A stretch of 64,000 nucleotides of DNA from Streptomyces olindensis (GTDB taxonomy: Bacteria > Actinomycetota > Actinomycetes > Streptomycetales > Streptomycetaceae): positions 217,230 through 281,229 of the forward strand of contig JJOH01000002.1 of NCBI GenBank assembly GCA_000696115.1, read 5' to 3'. The stretch's first letter is position 1. Every line of letters starts with the position of its first letter. The position numbers were made by a program, and so were the translations under genes. Under the pieces are notes generated by a model. That model worked only from the letters and a program-made list of their open reading frames with translations. It was not told where the DNA came from and did not search any database. Of the stretch, positions 8,604-17,481 are shown piece after piece.

Positions 8604-9010
8604 CGGACAAGATCGCACTCACCCCGAAGACCCACACCACCCCGCCGGCGAAGTTCTCGCACGGGGTGCGGAAGGGCAACATCCTCCAGGTCGCCGGCCA
8701 GGTCGGCTTCCTGCCCGCCGAGGAGGGCAAGCCGCCCACGCCCGCCGGGCCGACCCTGCGCGAGCAGACCCTCCAGACCCTGGCCAACGTCAAGGCCATC
8801 CTCGAAGAGGGCGGCGCCTCCTGGGACGACGTGATGATGATCCGCGTCTACCTGACGGACGTGGCCCACTTCGCCGAGATGAACGAGATCTACAACGCGT
8901 ACTTCGAGGAGCAGGGCCTGACCCAGCCGCCCGCCGCGCGCACGACCGTCTACGTCGGTCTCCCCGCGGGCCTCCTCATCGAGATCGACGCGCTCGCCGT
9001 CCTCGGCTGA
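8600..9010 (+). CDS. RidA family enamine/imine deaminase
   Basis: This 136-residue YjgF/YER057c/UK114-fold protein has the characteristic Arg in PPAARTTVYVG near residue 114, which binds the substrate carboxylate, and the closing IEIDALAVL. RidA hydrolyses reactive 2-aminoacrylate-type enamines released by PLP-dependent dehydratases. That fits the fold-type III PLP enzyme of the divergent operon. The ATG at 8600 overlaps the IclR stop (ATGA), making it the third coupled gene. Confidence 0.9.
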   Translation: MTDKIALTPKTHTTPPAKFSHGVRKGNILQVAGQVGFLPAEEGKPPTPAGPTLREQTLQTLANVKAILEEGGASWDDVMMIRVYLTDVAHFAEMNEIYNAYFEEQGLTQPPAARTTVYVGLPAGLLIEIDALAVLG

Positions 9011-9115
9011 CCCACCCCCCGATTCCCGCACGCCCGTGAGGCGCGGCGCCCCGATGCGCCGCGTCGCGCTCCCCCCTACCCAGAAGCTGCATGCACTTAC
9101 GCAGAGGACCCCCGC

Positions 9116-10594
9116 ATGTCCCATCCGCTCGCCGCGTCCGCCCCCGCCGAGACACCGCCCCACACGGGAGGACTGCTCCTCCTCGTCGACGGCACCGCCG
9201 GACTCCTGCTCACCGCCGCGCTCGGCATCGCGCTGCTGCTCTTCCTCATCATCAGGGTCAGACTCCAGCCGTTCGTCGCCCTGCTGGCGGTCTCCATAGC
9301 CGTCGGCCTCGCGGCCGGACTGTCGGTCACCGAACTCTTCGGCACGGTCCAGAAGTCGGACGCCGTCTCCACCATCGAGTCGGGCATGGGCGGCATCCTC
9401 GGCCATGTCGCGATCATCATCGGCCTGGGCACCATGCTCGGCGCGATCCTCGAAGTCAGCGGCGGCGCGGAGGTCCTGGCGGGCCGGCTGCTCGGCCTGT
9501 TCGGCGAGAAGCGCGCACCCCTCGCCATGGGCCTGACCGGCCTGATCTTCGGCATCCCCGTCTTCTTCGACGTCGGTATCTTCGTCCTGGCACCGATCGT
9601 CTACGCCGCCGCCAAGCGGTCCGGCAAGTCGATCCTGCTGTACTGCCTGCCGCTGCTCGCGGGCCTGTCGGTCACCCACGCGTTCCTGCCGCCGCACCCC
9701 GGCCCGGTGGCCGCCGCCGCTCTCCTCCACGTCGACCTCGGCCGGGTCATCCTCATGGGGGTCGTCTGTGGTCTGCCCGCCGTGGTGGCCGCGTGGGCGT
9801 ACTCGGCGTGGATCGGCCGCCGCCTCTTCGTGCCCGTGCCGCAGGACATGGTCGAGGCGGCCGAGGAGGCCAAGCAGGCCGTCGTCGACGAGCAGCGGGC
9901 CGCGGGCGTGGCGCCCAGCGAGCAGCCGGTCTCCCTCGGCACGGTCCTCGGCATCATCGGCACACCGCTGGTCCTCATCCTCGCCGCGACCTTCTCGTCG
10001 ATCGCCCTGGACCCGTCCACGCCGCGCTCGGTCATCGAGTTCTTCGGCAACCCGTTCGTGGCGCTCACGATCGCGCTGTTCCTCGCGTACTACCTGCTGG
10101 GCATCCGCCGCGGCTGGTCCCGCAAGTCCCTGGAGACGGTGTCGACCGCGTCCCTCAAGCCGGTCGGCAACATCCTGCTGGTGGTCGGCGCGGGCGGCGT
10201 CTTCGGCGCCGTCCTCAAGGCCAGCGGGGTCGCCCAGGCCCTCTCGGACACGTTCAACGACGTGGGCCTGCCGGTGATCGTGCTGTCCTACCTGATCTCC
10301 GTGGTCCTGCGGGTGGCCCAGGGCTCGGCGACGGTCGCGATCGTCACGACGGCCGGCATCGTGGCGCCACTGCTCGCGGAGGGCGACCACTCGCAGGCCT
10401 TCGTCGCCCTGGTCATCATGGCCATCTCCGCCGGCTCCATCTTCGCCTCGCACGTCAACGACGGCGGCTTCTGGATGGTCGCCAAGTACTTCGGCATCAG
10501 CGAACGGGACACGCTCAAGACGTGGACGGTGCTGGAGAGCGTGCTGTCGGTGGCCGGGTTCGTGGTGGCCGCCGTGCTCAGCCTGTTCCTGTAG
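9116..10594 (+). CDS. GntP-family gluconate/sugar-acid:H+ symporter
   Basis: This 492-residue polytopic membrane protein has about 12-14 hydrophobic segments. It carries GntP hallmarks: a conserved GIPVFFDVGIF segment and HAFLPPHPGPVAAA near residues 185-200, and a late SHVNDGGFWMV. GntP members import gluconate and related sugar acids with protons. It lies 105 bases after RidA in the same direction, with AGAGGA before the ATG, so it may share the operon or have its own promoter. A sugar-acid importer supports an aminosugar-acid reading of the cluster over simple D-amino acid use. Confidence 0.9.
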   Translation: MSHPLAASAPAETPPHTGGLLLLVDGTAGLLLTAALGIALLLFLIIRVRLQPFVALLAVSIAVGLAAGLSVTELFGTVQKSDAVSTIESGMGGILGHVAIIIGLGTMLGAILEVSGGAEVLAGRLLGLFGEKRAPLAMGLTGLIFGIPVFFDVGIFVLAPIVYAAAKRSGKSILLYCLPLLAGLSVTHAFLPPHPGPVAAAALLHVDLGRVILMGVVCGLPAVVAAWAYSAWIGRRLFVPVPQDMVEAAEEAKQAVVDEQRAAGVAPSEQPVSLGTVLGIIGTPLVLILAATFSSIALDPSTPRSVIEFFGNPFVALTIALFLAYYLLGIRRGWSRKSLETVSTASLKPVGNILLVVGAGGVFGAVLKASGVAQALSDTFNDVGLPVIVLSYLISVVLRVAQGSATVAIVTTAGIVAPLLAEGDHSQAFVALVIMAISAGSIFASHVNDGGFWMVAKYFGISERDTLKTWTVLESVLSVAGFVVAAVLSLFL

Positions 10595-10696
10595 GGGCCC
10601 GCAACCGCCGTGGGGCGGCCGGTTCTTGTAGGCGTCTGATAACGAAGTCGGGGCCGACTGTGTGCGGCACAGGTTTCTCGACCATACTGCTCCGCT

Positions 10697-11200
10697 GTGG
10701 AGCAGCGCATAGGTTCGAGCAGCCAGCCCCTGGAGGGCGCCGGATTCGACCCGGCCTTCATCCCCGGGCTCACCTCACCCGCGTCCGCCCGGACGGAGGA
10801 GGACGGGCCGGAGAAGGAGCCTGAGGTCGCCGAGGAGGCCGAGGAGGCCGCACCCGAGGCGGAGGAGAAGGACACGGCGTCCTCCCCCGAGCCGGAGGAG
10901 GACGCCGCGGTCGACGGTCCCGTCTTCGAGGCGTCCGACCGCCGGGCGCGGATCGTCGCCGACCACAGAGGCGTACGGCTCTGCCTGGACGACCAGGAGT
11001 GCGAGTTCCGCTGGGACGAGATCGGCGCGGTGGAGACGGAGACGGCACGCTTCGGCAAGCGCTACACCGTCACCGTCCACACCCCTGACCGGCGCTGGTA
11101 CCCGATCGAGATCGAGGCACCGGCCAGGAGCCGGTTCGCCGAGTGGGACGAGCAGCTGGACGCGGTACTGGACGCCTACTTCGACGAGAACGCCGAGTAA
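10697..11200 (+). CDS. Small acidic protein with C-terminal PH-like domain, unknown function
   Basis: This 167-residue protein is Glu/Ala-rich and probably disordered at residues 30-75. A compact C-terminal domain follows (about 78-167) with alternating strands (RARIVADHRGVRLCL, RYTVTVHTPDRRWYPIEI) that suggest a small beta-rich, PH-like fold. There is no signal peptide or membrane helix. A CATACT hexamer lies just before the GTG and no Shine-Dalgarno is seen, so it is plausibly leaderless. It converges on the carboxypeptidase gene. I do not recognise a characterised family. Confidence 0.72.
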   Translation: MEQRIGSSSQPLEGAGFDPAFIPGLTSPASARTEEDGPEKEPEVAEEAEEAAPEAEEKDTASSPEPEEDAAVDGPVFEASDRRARIVADHRGVRLCLDDQECEFRWDEIGAVETETARFGKRYTVTVHTPDRRWYPIEIEAPARSRFAEWDEQLDAVLDAYFDENAE

Positions 11201-11203
11201 GGG

Positions 11204-11219
11204 GCGCGGGGAACCGCGC
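11204..11219. terminator. Short hairpin between convergent genes
   Basis: GCGCGG-GGAA-CCGCGC is a 6-bp perfect stem with a GNRA-like tetraloop in the 22-base gap between two convergent genes. There is no T-tract. It could end transcription from both sides. The sequence also resembles a short G+C-rich element scattered through Streptomyces intergenic DNA. Confidence 0.4.
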
Positions 11220-11222
11220 ACC

Positions 11223-12575
11223 TCAGCTGCAGTACTGGGCTTCCTTCCCGATCGACCTGTACATGCAGTCCGCGTTCTCCAGCAGTTGCAGCACCGCGTC
11301 CCGGTTACGGGAGGTCTCCCGCTCGATCACCTCGTCGGGCGGGTAGAACCCACCCCCACCCGACCTCGGGTACATCTCGAACGTGTAGCCGAAGATCTTG
11401 TGCACGCCCCAGAGGTAGTCGTCGATCGACCCGTCCGTGATGTACAGGTCACTGGACTGCTCCGCCGTGTACCCGTTGCTCGCGGCCATCTTCTGCCCGA
11501 CCGCCTTGAACGCCGCGTTGTCGTCGGCCGTCATCCCGGTCGTCGTGTCGGAGTACGTGTAGCCGAACGGCCACAGCACCAGCTCGCTGTACGTGTGGAA
11601 GTCGACCCCGGCCCTGATCTGCTGCTTGCCGCCGACGACCCGGCTGCGCACGAAGTCGGCGACGACCTTCACCTCCGGCGCGGACTCCGCCGCGGTCCCC
11701 CGGTAGGTGTCCGAGGACGTCGACCCCGAGGAGCCGCCGCAGCAGCCCCAGCGGTAGTTCCAGTTGCGGTTCAGGTCCGTGCCGACGTACGAGGAACCGG
11801 AGTTGGGCTGCCGGTTCTTGCGCCACGAGCGGTAGGACCCGGTGGCGATGTCGTACTCGCCGCCGTCCGGGTTGATGTCCGGCACGATCCAGATCTCACG
11901 GTTGTTCACCATGCTGGTGACGCGCGAGTCGGAACCGTAGTCGGAGGTCAGCTCGCGCAGCAGGTAGAGCGCCATCTCGACGGTGAGGTGCTCGCGGGCA
12001 TGCTGGTGGTGCGTGAACAGCACCTCGGGCTCGGACTCGTCGCTGCCGACGTTGTCGCTGATCTTGATGGCGACGATGTTCCGGCCCTGGTACGACTTGC
12101 CGATCACGCGCTGGCTCGCGATCGACGGGTTGGCCGAGACGATCGAGTTGATCTCGTTCGTCATCTCCGCGTAGTTGTGGTACTTCGAGTCGGCCGACGG
12201 GAAGTCGAAGACCCGGACGTCGTCCTCGCCGGCGGACCGGTCCGGCACCGCGCCGAGCGGGGTGACCTCGTAGCCCTGGGCGCGCAGCTTCCTGATCTGG
12301 TCCGCGCGGCCGGAGACGACGACCCCGTGACCGTGTGCCTCGTCGACGGTCACGCCCGCGCGCTGAAGCGCCGTGCGCTCCTTGGCCGTCGAGTGCAGGT
12401 GGATCTCGTACTGCCGGACGTCGTCCGCCGCCGGAGCGGCCTTGGGCGCGCTGTCGGCGGTGGCGTCCGGTGCCGTCGCGGAGAGGGGCGCCGCGAGGGC
12501 GAGGGCGAGGAGGGCGGCGATGGCGGCGGTGCGTCTGCCGCTGCGGGCGCCGGAGCCTCGTATCCGAAGTCGCAT
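11223..12575 (-). CDS. Secreted zinc carboxypeptidase, peptidase family M14
   Basis: This 450-residue precursor has a basic N-terminus with a GRRT pair and a long hydrophobic run, giving a Sec or possibly Tat signal peptide over roughly the first 40 residues. An N-terminal propeptide-like region (about 50-125) comes next. The M14 domain has zinc ligands in HHQHAREH (HxxE) and [15 protein letters not shown], and the catalytic Glu in YTFEMYP. A double Cys (WGCCGG) is present. The ATG at 12575 is preceded by AAGGAG. It removes C-terminal residues from peptides outside the cell. The gene is monocistronic, divergent from the LuxR regulator. Confidence 0.92.
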   Translation of the reverse strand: MRLRIRGSGARSGRRTAAIAALLALALAAPLSATAPDATADSAPKAAPAADDVRQYEIHLHSTAKERTALQRAGVTVDEAHGHGVVVSGRADQIRKLRAQGYEVTPLGAVPDRSAGEDDVRVFDFPSADSKYHNYAEMTNEINSIVSANPSIASQRVIGKSYQGRNIVAIKISDNVGSDESEPEVLFTHHQHAREHLTVEMALYLLRELTSDYGSDSRVTSMVNNREIWIVPDINPDGGEYDIATGSYRSWRKNRQPNSGSSYVGTDLNRNWNYRWGCCGGSSGSTSSDTYRGTAAESAPEVKVVADFVRSRVVGGKQQIRAGVDFHTYSELVLWPFGYTYSDTTTGMTADDNAAFKAVGQKMAASNGYTAEQSSDLYITDGSIDDYLWGVHKIFGYTFEMYPRSGGGGFYPPDEVIERETSRNRDAVLQLLENADCMYRSIGKEAQYCS

Positions 12576-12749
12576 GAAATCTCCTTGTGGGAGGTGGGGT
12601 TGGTTCCGTGCGACGTACGTGGTGCGGGTGGCGCACATCGTTCAGGCAATGGCATGAGCAGGTCAAGACCGAAAGTGGCCGTGCAGTGTACGCGCACGGC
12701 GCGGCGGTCGAGAGGGAGCGGCCGAAGTGCACCCACGGGTGTGACCCGA

Positions 12750-12767
12750 GCGTGCATATATGTACGC
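12750..12767. promoter_or_regulatory. Imperfect palindrome upstream of the LuxR/ATPase regulator
   Basis: GCGTGCATATATGTACGC is symmetric except for one central-flank pair. It stands out as an A+T-rich core in a G+C-rich divergent intergenic region (12576-12849). It lies 83 bases before the regulator start, where an operator or promoter could be. No regulator can be named. Confidence 0.35.
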
Positions 12768-12849
12768 AACCGGGAGAGAGTGTGGGTCCGCGCAAGGGGA
12801 GCCGGAGTGTCCGGATCCCCGGACCACACCCCCAGAGGACTGGCTGATC

Positions 12850-15810
12850 ATGGGCGGATCAGCGCCACGACGGGACCAGCACCTACCGGCCGAGACGACC
12901 AGTTTCGTCGACCGGCGTGGCGAACTGACCGAGGGCCGCGAACTGCTGGCCCGCGCACGACTGGTGACGCTGACCGGGCCGGGCGGCGTCGGCAAGACCC
13001 GGCTCGCCGCACGCATCGCGGCCCGGGTGCAGCGCGCCTTCCCGGACGGAGTGCGCTTCGTGCACCTCTCCGGACTCCACGACCCGGCCCTCGTCCCGCT
13101 CGCCGCCGCCGACGCGCTGGGGCTGCACGACCACTCACCCCAGCCGCCGCTGGCCGCCCTCGTCGAACAGGTACGGGAGCGGCGGCTGCTCCTCGTCGTC
13201 GACAACTGCGAGCACCTCGCGGGCGCCTGTGCCCAGCTCGCCGCGGCGCTGCTGCGCGGCACCGAGGGGGTCCGGATCCTCGCCACCAGCCGGCACCGGC
13301 TCGGCCTCACCGAGGAGCACCTGCTGGAGGTACGGCCCCTGCCGGTGCCCGACCCGGACGGCGACCTCTCCGCCGCCGAGGGGTATCCGGCCCTCACGCT
13401 CTTCGCCGACCGGGCCGCCGCCGTCGTCCCCGGCTTCCGCCTCACCCCGGCCAACCGTGCCTCGGTGGCCCGCCTCTGCCACCGCTTGGACGGCCTCCCC
13501 CTCGCCATCGAACTCGCCGCCGTGCGCATGCGCGTCCTCGACGTCGACCAGCTCCTGGACCGCCTCGACGACCGCTACCGCTTCCTCACCACCGGCAGCC
13601 CCGCGGCCCTGCCCCGCCACCAGACCCTGCGCGCCGCGGTCGCCTGGAGCCACGACCTGTGCACCGGCCCCGAGCAACTGGTGTGGGCCCGCCTGTCGGT
13701 CCTGGCGGGCGGCTTCGACCTGGAGACGGCGGAGGCGGTGTGCGCGGACGACGGCCCGGAAGGAGCCCCCGGGCACGCCGAGACCCAGCGACCGTGCACC
13801 GACCGAGCGTTCCCACACACGCAGGCGTCCACGGACGGCCCAGGTGAAGTGGACGGGCCCGGTGAAGCGGACGGCCCTGGTGAAACCGACGGGTCCGGTG
13901 AAACGGACGGGTCCGGGGAACGGGTCCGGCCTGGGTCGGCGTCGACGGGGGGCCTCGGTGAACGGGTCCGGCCCGGGTCGGCGTCGGCGGACGGCCCCGG
14001 GGAACGGGTCCGGCCCGGGTCGGCGTCGGCGGGGGGCCTCGGTGAATGGGTCCGGCTCGGACCGGCGTCGACGGGCGGCCTCGACGAAGGGACCGGTTCC
14101 GCGCCGGCGTTCACGGCCGGTTCGGCGCCCGCGTTCACGGCCGGTTCCACCCCCGCGTTCACGGCCGGCACCCATCAAGGCCCCTGGCCCGCGCAGGCGC
14201 TCCCGGCCGTCCCCGGCCCAGGGCCCCGGCCCGTGCATCCGCTCCCGGCCGGTTCCGCGGTACCGGCTGCCCGGCCCGCCCAGGCGCCCACGGGAGCCGT
14301 GGCCCTGCCTCTCCCCGTCGGCACCCCCGGCACGGACCCGAACCTGTGCCCCGCCCACGCCCCCGGCGCGGACCCGGCCCTGCGTACCGACGACGTCCTG
14401 GAAGCACTCGCCGGGCTCGTGGACAAGTCCGTGCTCTGCCGGGAGCCGGGGCCGGGCGGTGCGCGGTACCGGCTGCTCGACACCCTGCGGCAGTACGGGC
14501 TGGAGCAGCTGCGGCGGACGCCCGGGGAGGAGGGCGCCGCCCGTCGACGGCAGCGCGACTGGATCCTGCGGCGGGCCGAGGACTGCGAGCGCGCCTGGTT
14601 CGGGCCCGGGCAGCCGGAGGCCGTCGCGCGACTGCGCGCCGACCAGGACAATCTGCGCGCCGCCCTCGACTTCAGCCTCTCCACCCCCGGCGAGGCACGC
14701 GCCGGGCTCCGCCTCGCCGGTGCCCTCTGGTTCTACTGGCACGCCTGCGGCGCCCCCCGCGAGGGCCTCTACTGGCTCGACCGGGCCCTGGCCGCCAACC
14801 CCGAGCCGACCCGGGAACGGGCCCGCGGCCTGTGGGTCGCCGGGCTGCTCGCCGCCGCCACCCAGGACTTCCCCCGGGGCCGCCGCCACGCCGCCGACGG
14901 CCTCGCCCTCGCCCGCGCCCTGGGCGACACCGCCGAAGCCGCCCACGCCGAGTACGTCATCGGCGTCATCCGGCTGTTCGGTGACGACCTGCCCGGCGCG
15001 CTGAGGCACTTCGAGTCCACCGTCGCCCGCGGCCCCGTGCCCGGCCAGCACCTGAGCCTCGTCGGCCTCGACCAGGTCGAACTCGCCTGCGCGCTGGGCT
15101 ACCTGGGCGAGGCCGACCGGGCCGTCGAGGTCTGCGAACGGGCCCTGCGGCTGTGCGAGCGGCACGGCGAGCAGTGGGTGCGGTCGTACGTGCTGCGCAT
15201 GCTCGCCCTCGCGCACACCGTGCGCCGCGACTGGCCCCGGGCCGAACGGCACGCCCGCGAGGCCCTGCGCCTGAAACTCGCCGTCCACGACGTCATCGGC
15301 ATGGCCCTCACCCTCGACCTGCTCGCGTCGATCGCGACCGCACGCGGCGCCCACGAGCACGCGGCCGTGCTGCTGGGCGGCGCCGACCGCGTCTGGGCCG
15401 ACATCGACACCGGCCGCTGGGGCGCGCACACCCTCAACTCCGCCCGCCGCGACAGCGAGGAGAGGACCTGCCGGGCCCTGGGACGCGAGGCGTTCGAACG
15501 GGCGCACCGGCGGGGCGGCGGTCTCGGACTCACCGAACTCGTCGGCCACGCGCTCCGGGAGCCGGCCCGCCCGCACCCCGGTGAGTCCCCCGGAGGAGGC
15601 CGGGCGCCGCAGGAGGACACCGCGGTCCGCCTGACCCGCCGCGAGACGGAAGTCGCCCAGCTCGTCGCCGAAGGGCTCGCCAACCAGCAGATCGCGGACC
15701 GCCTGGTGATCGCCCGCCGTACCGCCGAAGGCCATGTGGAACGCATCCTCAGCAAGCTCGGCTTCAGCAACCGCAGCCAGATCGCCGCCTGGGTGACGGC
15801 ACAGCGCTGA
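12850..15810 (+). CDS. Large LuxR-family regulator with NB-ARC-type ATPase and internal repeat insert
   Basis: This 986-residue protein begins with an AAA/NB-ARC ATPase: Walker A GPGGVGKT at 43-50 and Walker B LLLVVDNCEH near 117. From about 297 to 513 comes low-complexity sequence made of DNA tandem repeats. Beyond it the expected winged-helix sequence resumes (EALAGLVDKSVL). A TPR-like helical region (about 560-880) leads to a C-terminal LuxR helix-turn-helix (about 925-986, LTRRETEVAQLVAEGL). Relatives of this SARP/LAL-like architecture are activators that sense ligands through the helical repeats. The ATG at 12850 follows AGAGGA. The upstream in-frame ATG at 12760 is possible but lacks support. 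Targets are unknown. The next gene, a MEDS sensor, may be co-transcribed. Confidence 0.85.
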   Translation: MGGSAPRRDQHLPAETTSFVDRRGELTEGRELLARARLVTLTGPGGVGKTRLAARIAARVQRAFPDGVRFVHLSGLHDPALVPLAAADALGLHDHSPQPPLAALVEQVRERRLLLVVDNCEHLAGACAQLAAALLRGTEGVRILATSRHRLGLTEEHLLEVRPLPVPDPDGDLSAAEGYPALTLFADRAAAVVPGFRLTPANRASVARLCHRLDGLPLAIELAAVRMRVLDVDQLLDRLDDRYRFLTTGSPAALPRHQTLRAAVAWSHDLCTGPEQLVWARLSVLAGGFDLETAEAVCADDGPEGAPGHAETQRPCTDRAFPHTQASTDGPGEVDGPGEADGPGETDGSGETDGSGERVRPGSASTGGLGERVRPGSASADGPGERVRPGSASAGGLGEWVRLGPASTGGLDEGTGSAPAFTAGSAPAFTAGSTPAFTAGTHQGPWPAQALPAVPGPGPRPVHPLPAGSAVPAARPAQAPTGAVALPLPVGTPGTDPNLCPAHAPGADPALRTDDVLEALAGLVDKSVLCREPGPGGARYRLLDTLRQYGLEQLRRTPGEEGAARRRQRDWILRRAEDCERAWFGPGQPEAVARLRADQDNLRAALDFSLSTPGEARAGLRLAGALWFYWHACGAPREGLYWLDRALAANPEPTRERARGLWVAGLLAAATQDFPRGRRHAADGLALARALGDTAEAAHAEYVIGVIRLFGDDLPGALRHFESTVARGPVPGQHLSLVGLDQVELACALGYLGEADRAVEVCERALRLCERHGEQWVRSYVLRMLALAHTVRRDWPRAERHAREALRLKLAVHDVIGMALTLDLLASIATARGAHEHAAVLLGGADRVWADIDTGRWGAHTLNSARRDSEERTCRALGREAFERAHRRGGGLGLTELVGHALREPARPHPGESPGGGRAPQEDTAVRLTRRETEVAQLVAEGLANQQIADRLVIARRTAEGHVERILSKLGFSNRSQIAAWVTAQR
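13842..14175 (+). repeat. Three adjacent in-frame tandem repeat arrays inside the LuxR/ATPase gene
   Basis: There are three arrays. The first is 18-base units (GGTGAA plus 12 variable bases; protein DGPGE/TDGSGE) repeated four to five times from about 13842. The second is 42-base units (protein ERVRPGSASxGGLG-like) repeated four times from about 13915 to 14082. The third is 24-base units (protein GSAPAFTA) repeated three times at about 14108-14175. All unit lengths are multiples of three, so copy-number change would keep the frame. Confidence 0.85.
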
Positions 15811-15844
15811 CCCGACCGCACCCACACCCACCCGAGGGGACCCC

Positions 15845-16735
15845 GTGACCACCGGACAACGCACCGCCTTCGACCACCGCATGGCCGTCTTCGGCACCGA
15901 CGACGGCTTCCTCGCCGCCGCCCTGCCCTTCCTCGGCGAAGGCCTCGCCGCCCCCGGCGAACCACCGCCCGTGGCCATCGCCGATCCCCGCAACCTCGAC
16001 CTCCTGCGGGACGCCCTCGGCGCCGACGCCAAGGACGTCACCTGTATCGCGCACACCGACTGGTACACCGGCTCCGCCGCCAACGCCGTCGCCCAGGCCG
16101 CCTCCTACCTCACCGCGCACGCCGGCCCCGGCGGCCGGATCCACCTCCTCATGGAGCCCGTCTGGAGCGGCCGGGCCGGCCGCTCGGCCCGCGAGACCAC
16201 CGAGTGGATCCGCTACGAGGCCCTCGCCAACCTCCTCTTCGCCCCCATGGCCACGACCGCCCTGTGCGCCTACGACACCCGCACCGCCGGGCCCGCCGTC
16301 GTCGCCGCGGCCCGCCGCGCCCACCCCGACACGGACGTGTACCAGGACCCGGTGCGGCTCACGGCCGAACTCGACGCCGTACCGCTGCCGCTGCCCCCCG
16401 ACGGCGCCCACCCGATGGCCGAGCCGCACGCCGCCGCCGTCCGGGCCTGGGCCGAGGCGCGGGGGCTGCCCGCCGCCGACGCCGAGCTGTTCGCCACGGC
16501 CGTCGCGGAGACGGCGGCGGCCCTGGCCCCGCTCGACGGCCACACCCTGCTGTGGGGCGAGGCACCCGCCTGCGTCTGCGAACTGCGCTCCGCCCACCGC
16601 CTCGACGACCCCCTGGCCGGCTTCGTCCCGCCTCCCGTCGACAGCCCGGGGCTCTGGTACGCGCGCCAGGTCTGCGCCTACGTCGACGTCCGTGACGACA
16701 CGGCGGGCGCCACCGTCCGCCTCCAGTACGCATAG
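15845..16735 (+). CDS. MEDS-domain sensor / anti-sigma-type regulator
   Basis: In this 296-residue protein, the N-terminal about 170 residues resemble the MEDS sensory domain (HRMAVFGTDDGFLAAALPFL, later EWIRYEALANLLFAPM). The C-terminal part (about 190-296) resembles a degenerate histidine-kinase-like ATPase of the RsbA/RsbW kind. Such Streptomyces proteins are proposed to control alternative sigma factors. The GTG at 15845 follows GAGGGGA. It starts 34 bases after the LuxR regulator gene, so co-transcription is likely. A hairpin lies just after its stop. No catalytic motif is convincing enough to claim kinase activity. Confidence 0.75.
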   Translation: MTTGQRTAFDHRMAVFGTDDGFLAAALPFLGEGLAAPGEPPPVAIADPRNLDLLRDALGADAKDVTCIAHTDWYTGSAANAVAQAASYLTAHAGPGGRIHLLMEPVWSGRAGRSARETTEWIRYEALANLLFAPMATTALCAYDTRTAGPAVVAAARRAHPDTDVYQDPVRLTAELDAVPLPLPPDGAHPMAEPHAAAVRAWAEARGLPAADAELFATAVAETAAALAPLDGHTLLWGEAPACVCELRSAHRLDDPLAGFVPPPVDSPGLWYARQVCAYVDVRDDTAGATVRLQYA

Positions 16736-16737
16736 CC

Positions 16738-16762
16738 CCCCACCTGCACAAGCAGGTAGGGG
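16738..16762 (+). terminator. Hairpin after the MEDS gene
   Basis: ACCTGC-ACAA-GCAGGT is a 6-bp stem, extended by a CCC(C)/GGGG stem across one bulged A. It starts 3 bases after the stop codon. No T-tract follows, as is usual in Streptomyces. It is likely to end the LuxR-MEDS transcript. Confidence 0.5.
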
Positions 16763-16815
16763 ATCGGGTAGTCCTCCCCCTGCGCCGGACCGCCCCCCGG
16801 GACCACCCTGGACCC

Positions 16816-17298
16816 ATGCTGCAACTCTCCGGGCGCCACCTCCCGGACCCCGACGCCCAGTACGGCCCGTTCCCGCAACCACCCCTGGGAGCGGGCCACC
16901 TGAGTGTCGAGTACGCACCCCGGCCCTCCGCCGTCCGCGAGGCACGCGCGGAAGTGCGCAGGCAGTTGGAGGGCTGGGGGATCGCGGAGCGCGGTGAGGT
17001 GGCGGACGTGGCCGAGCTGCTCGTGGGCGAGCTCGCCACCAACGCACTGGTGCACGCCGAGAGCCGCTTCCGGCTCACGCTCTCCGCCGCGCACGGCGTG
17101 CTGCGCTGTGAGGTCGCCGACGCGGAACGGCGCGTTCCCCTGGTGCTGGAGGCGGGCACCGGGGAGAGCGGCCGCGGGATGTTCCTGGTGGACGCCCTCG
17201 CCCAGCGCTGGGGCTGCCACCGGGACGGGCCGGGCAAGATCGTGTGGTTCGAGCTCGGCACGTGCGGGGCGGACGGCTGTGGTCGGCGACAGCCGTGA
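16816..17298 (+). CDS. RsbW/SpoIIAB-like ATP-binding protein (anti-sigma factor type)
   Basis: This 160-residue GHKL ATPase domain has the N-box ELATNALVH near residues 72-80, the G1 box CEVAD, and the G2 box ESGRGMFLVDALAQRWG. Streptomyces encodes dozens of these. They bind or phosphorylate anti-sigma-factor antagonists, or act as stand-alone anti-sigma factors. A variable N-terminus of about 35 residues precedes the domain. The C-terminus has three closely placed cysteines or glycines (CGADGCG). No Shine-Dalgarno is obvious. It follows the MEDS gene, itself a sigma-control type, with a hairpin between. Confidence 0.82.
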   Translation: MLQLSGRHLPDPDAQYGPFPQPPLGAGHLSVEYAPRPSAVREARAEVRRQLEGWGIAERGEVADVAELLVGELATNALVHAESRFRLTLSAAHGVLRCEVADAERRVPLVLEAGTGESGRGMFLVDALAQRWGCHRDGPGKIVWFELGTCGADGCGRRQP

Positions 17299-17384
17299 CG
17301 CTACCGCTGGGTCGGGCCTTGGCGGCATGCCCTGCCGCCTTGGTCCGGACCCCGTGTGCGGGTTGAGTGTGGTGTTCGCGCCCA

Positions 17385-17422
17385 CGCGGCGGAGCCGCAC
17401 ATCGATACAGCCCCGCGCCCCT
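17385..17422. repeat. Copy of a dispersed Streptomyces intergenic element
   Basis: The stretch around CGGAGCCGCACATCGATACA followed by GCCCCGCGCCCCT matches, from memory, a short element found many times in intergenic regions of Streptomyces genomes. It lies in the 183-base gap before the Nramp-like gene. No second copy of this exact element is in the window, so the call rests on recall. Confidence 0.4.
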
Positions 17423-17481
17423 CGGGCCGGACCGCTCCCGCCCTCTTGTCGGCTGAGGTCCTTTGCGGTTTCTTGATCTGC

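Noticed and set aside
13135..16083. Very long minus-strand open frame opposite the LuxR/ATPase gene
   Set aside because: It is a G+C-driven shadow. The plus strand encodes recognisable domains throughout. The minus frame has none and is rich in Gly, Ala and Arg.
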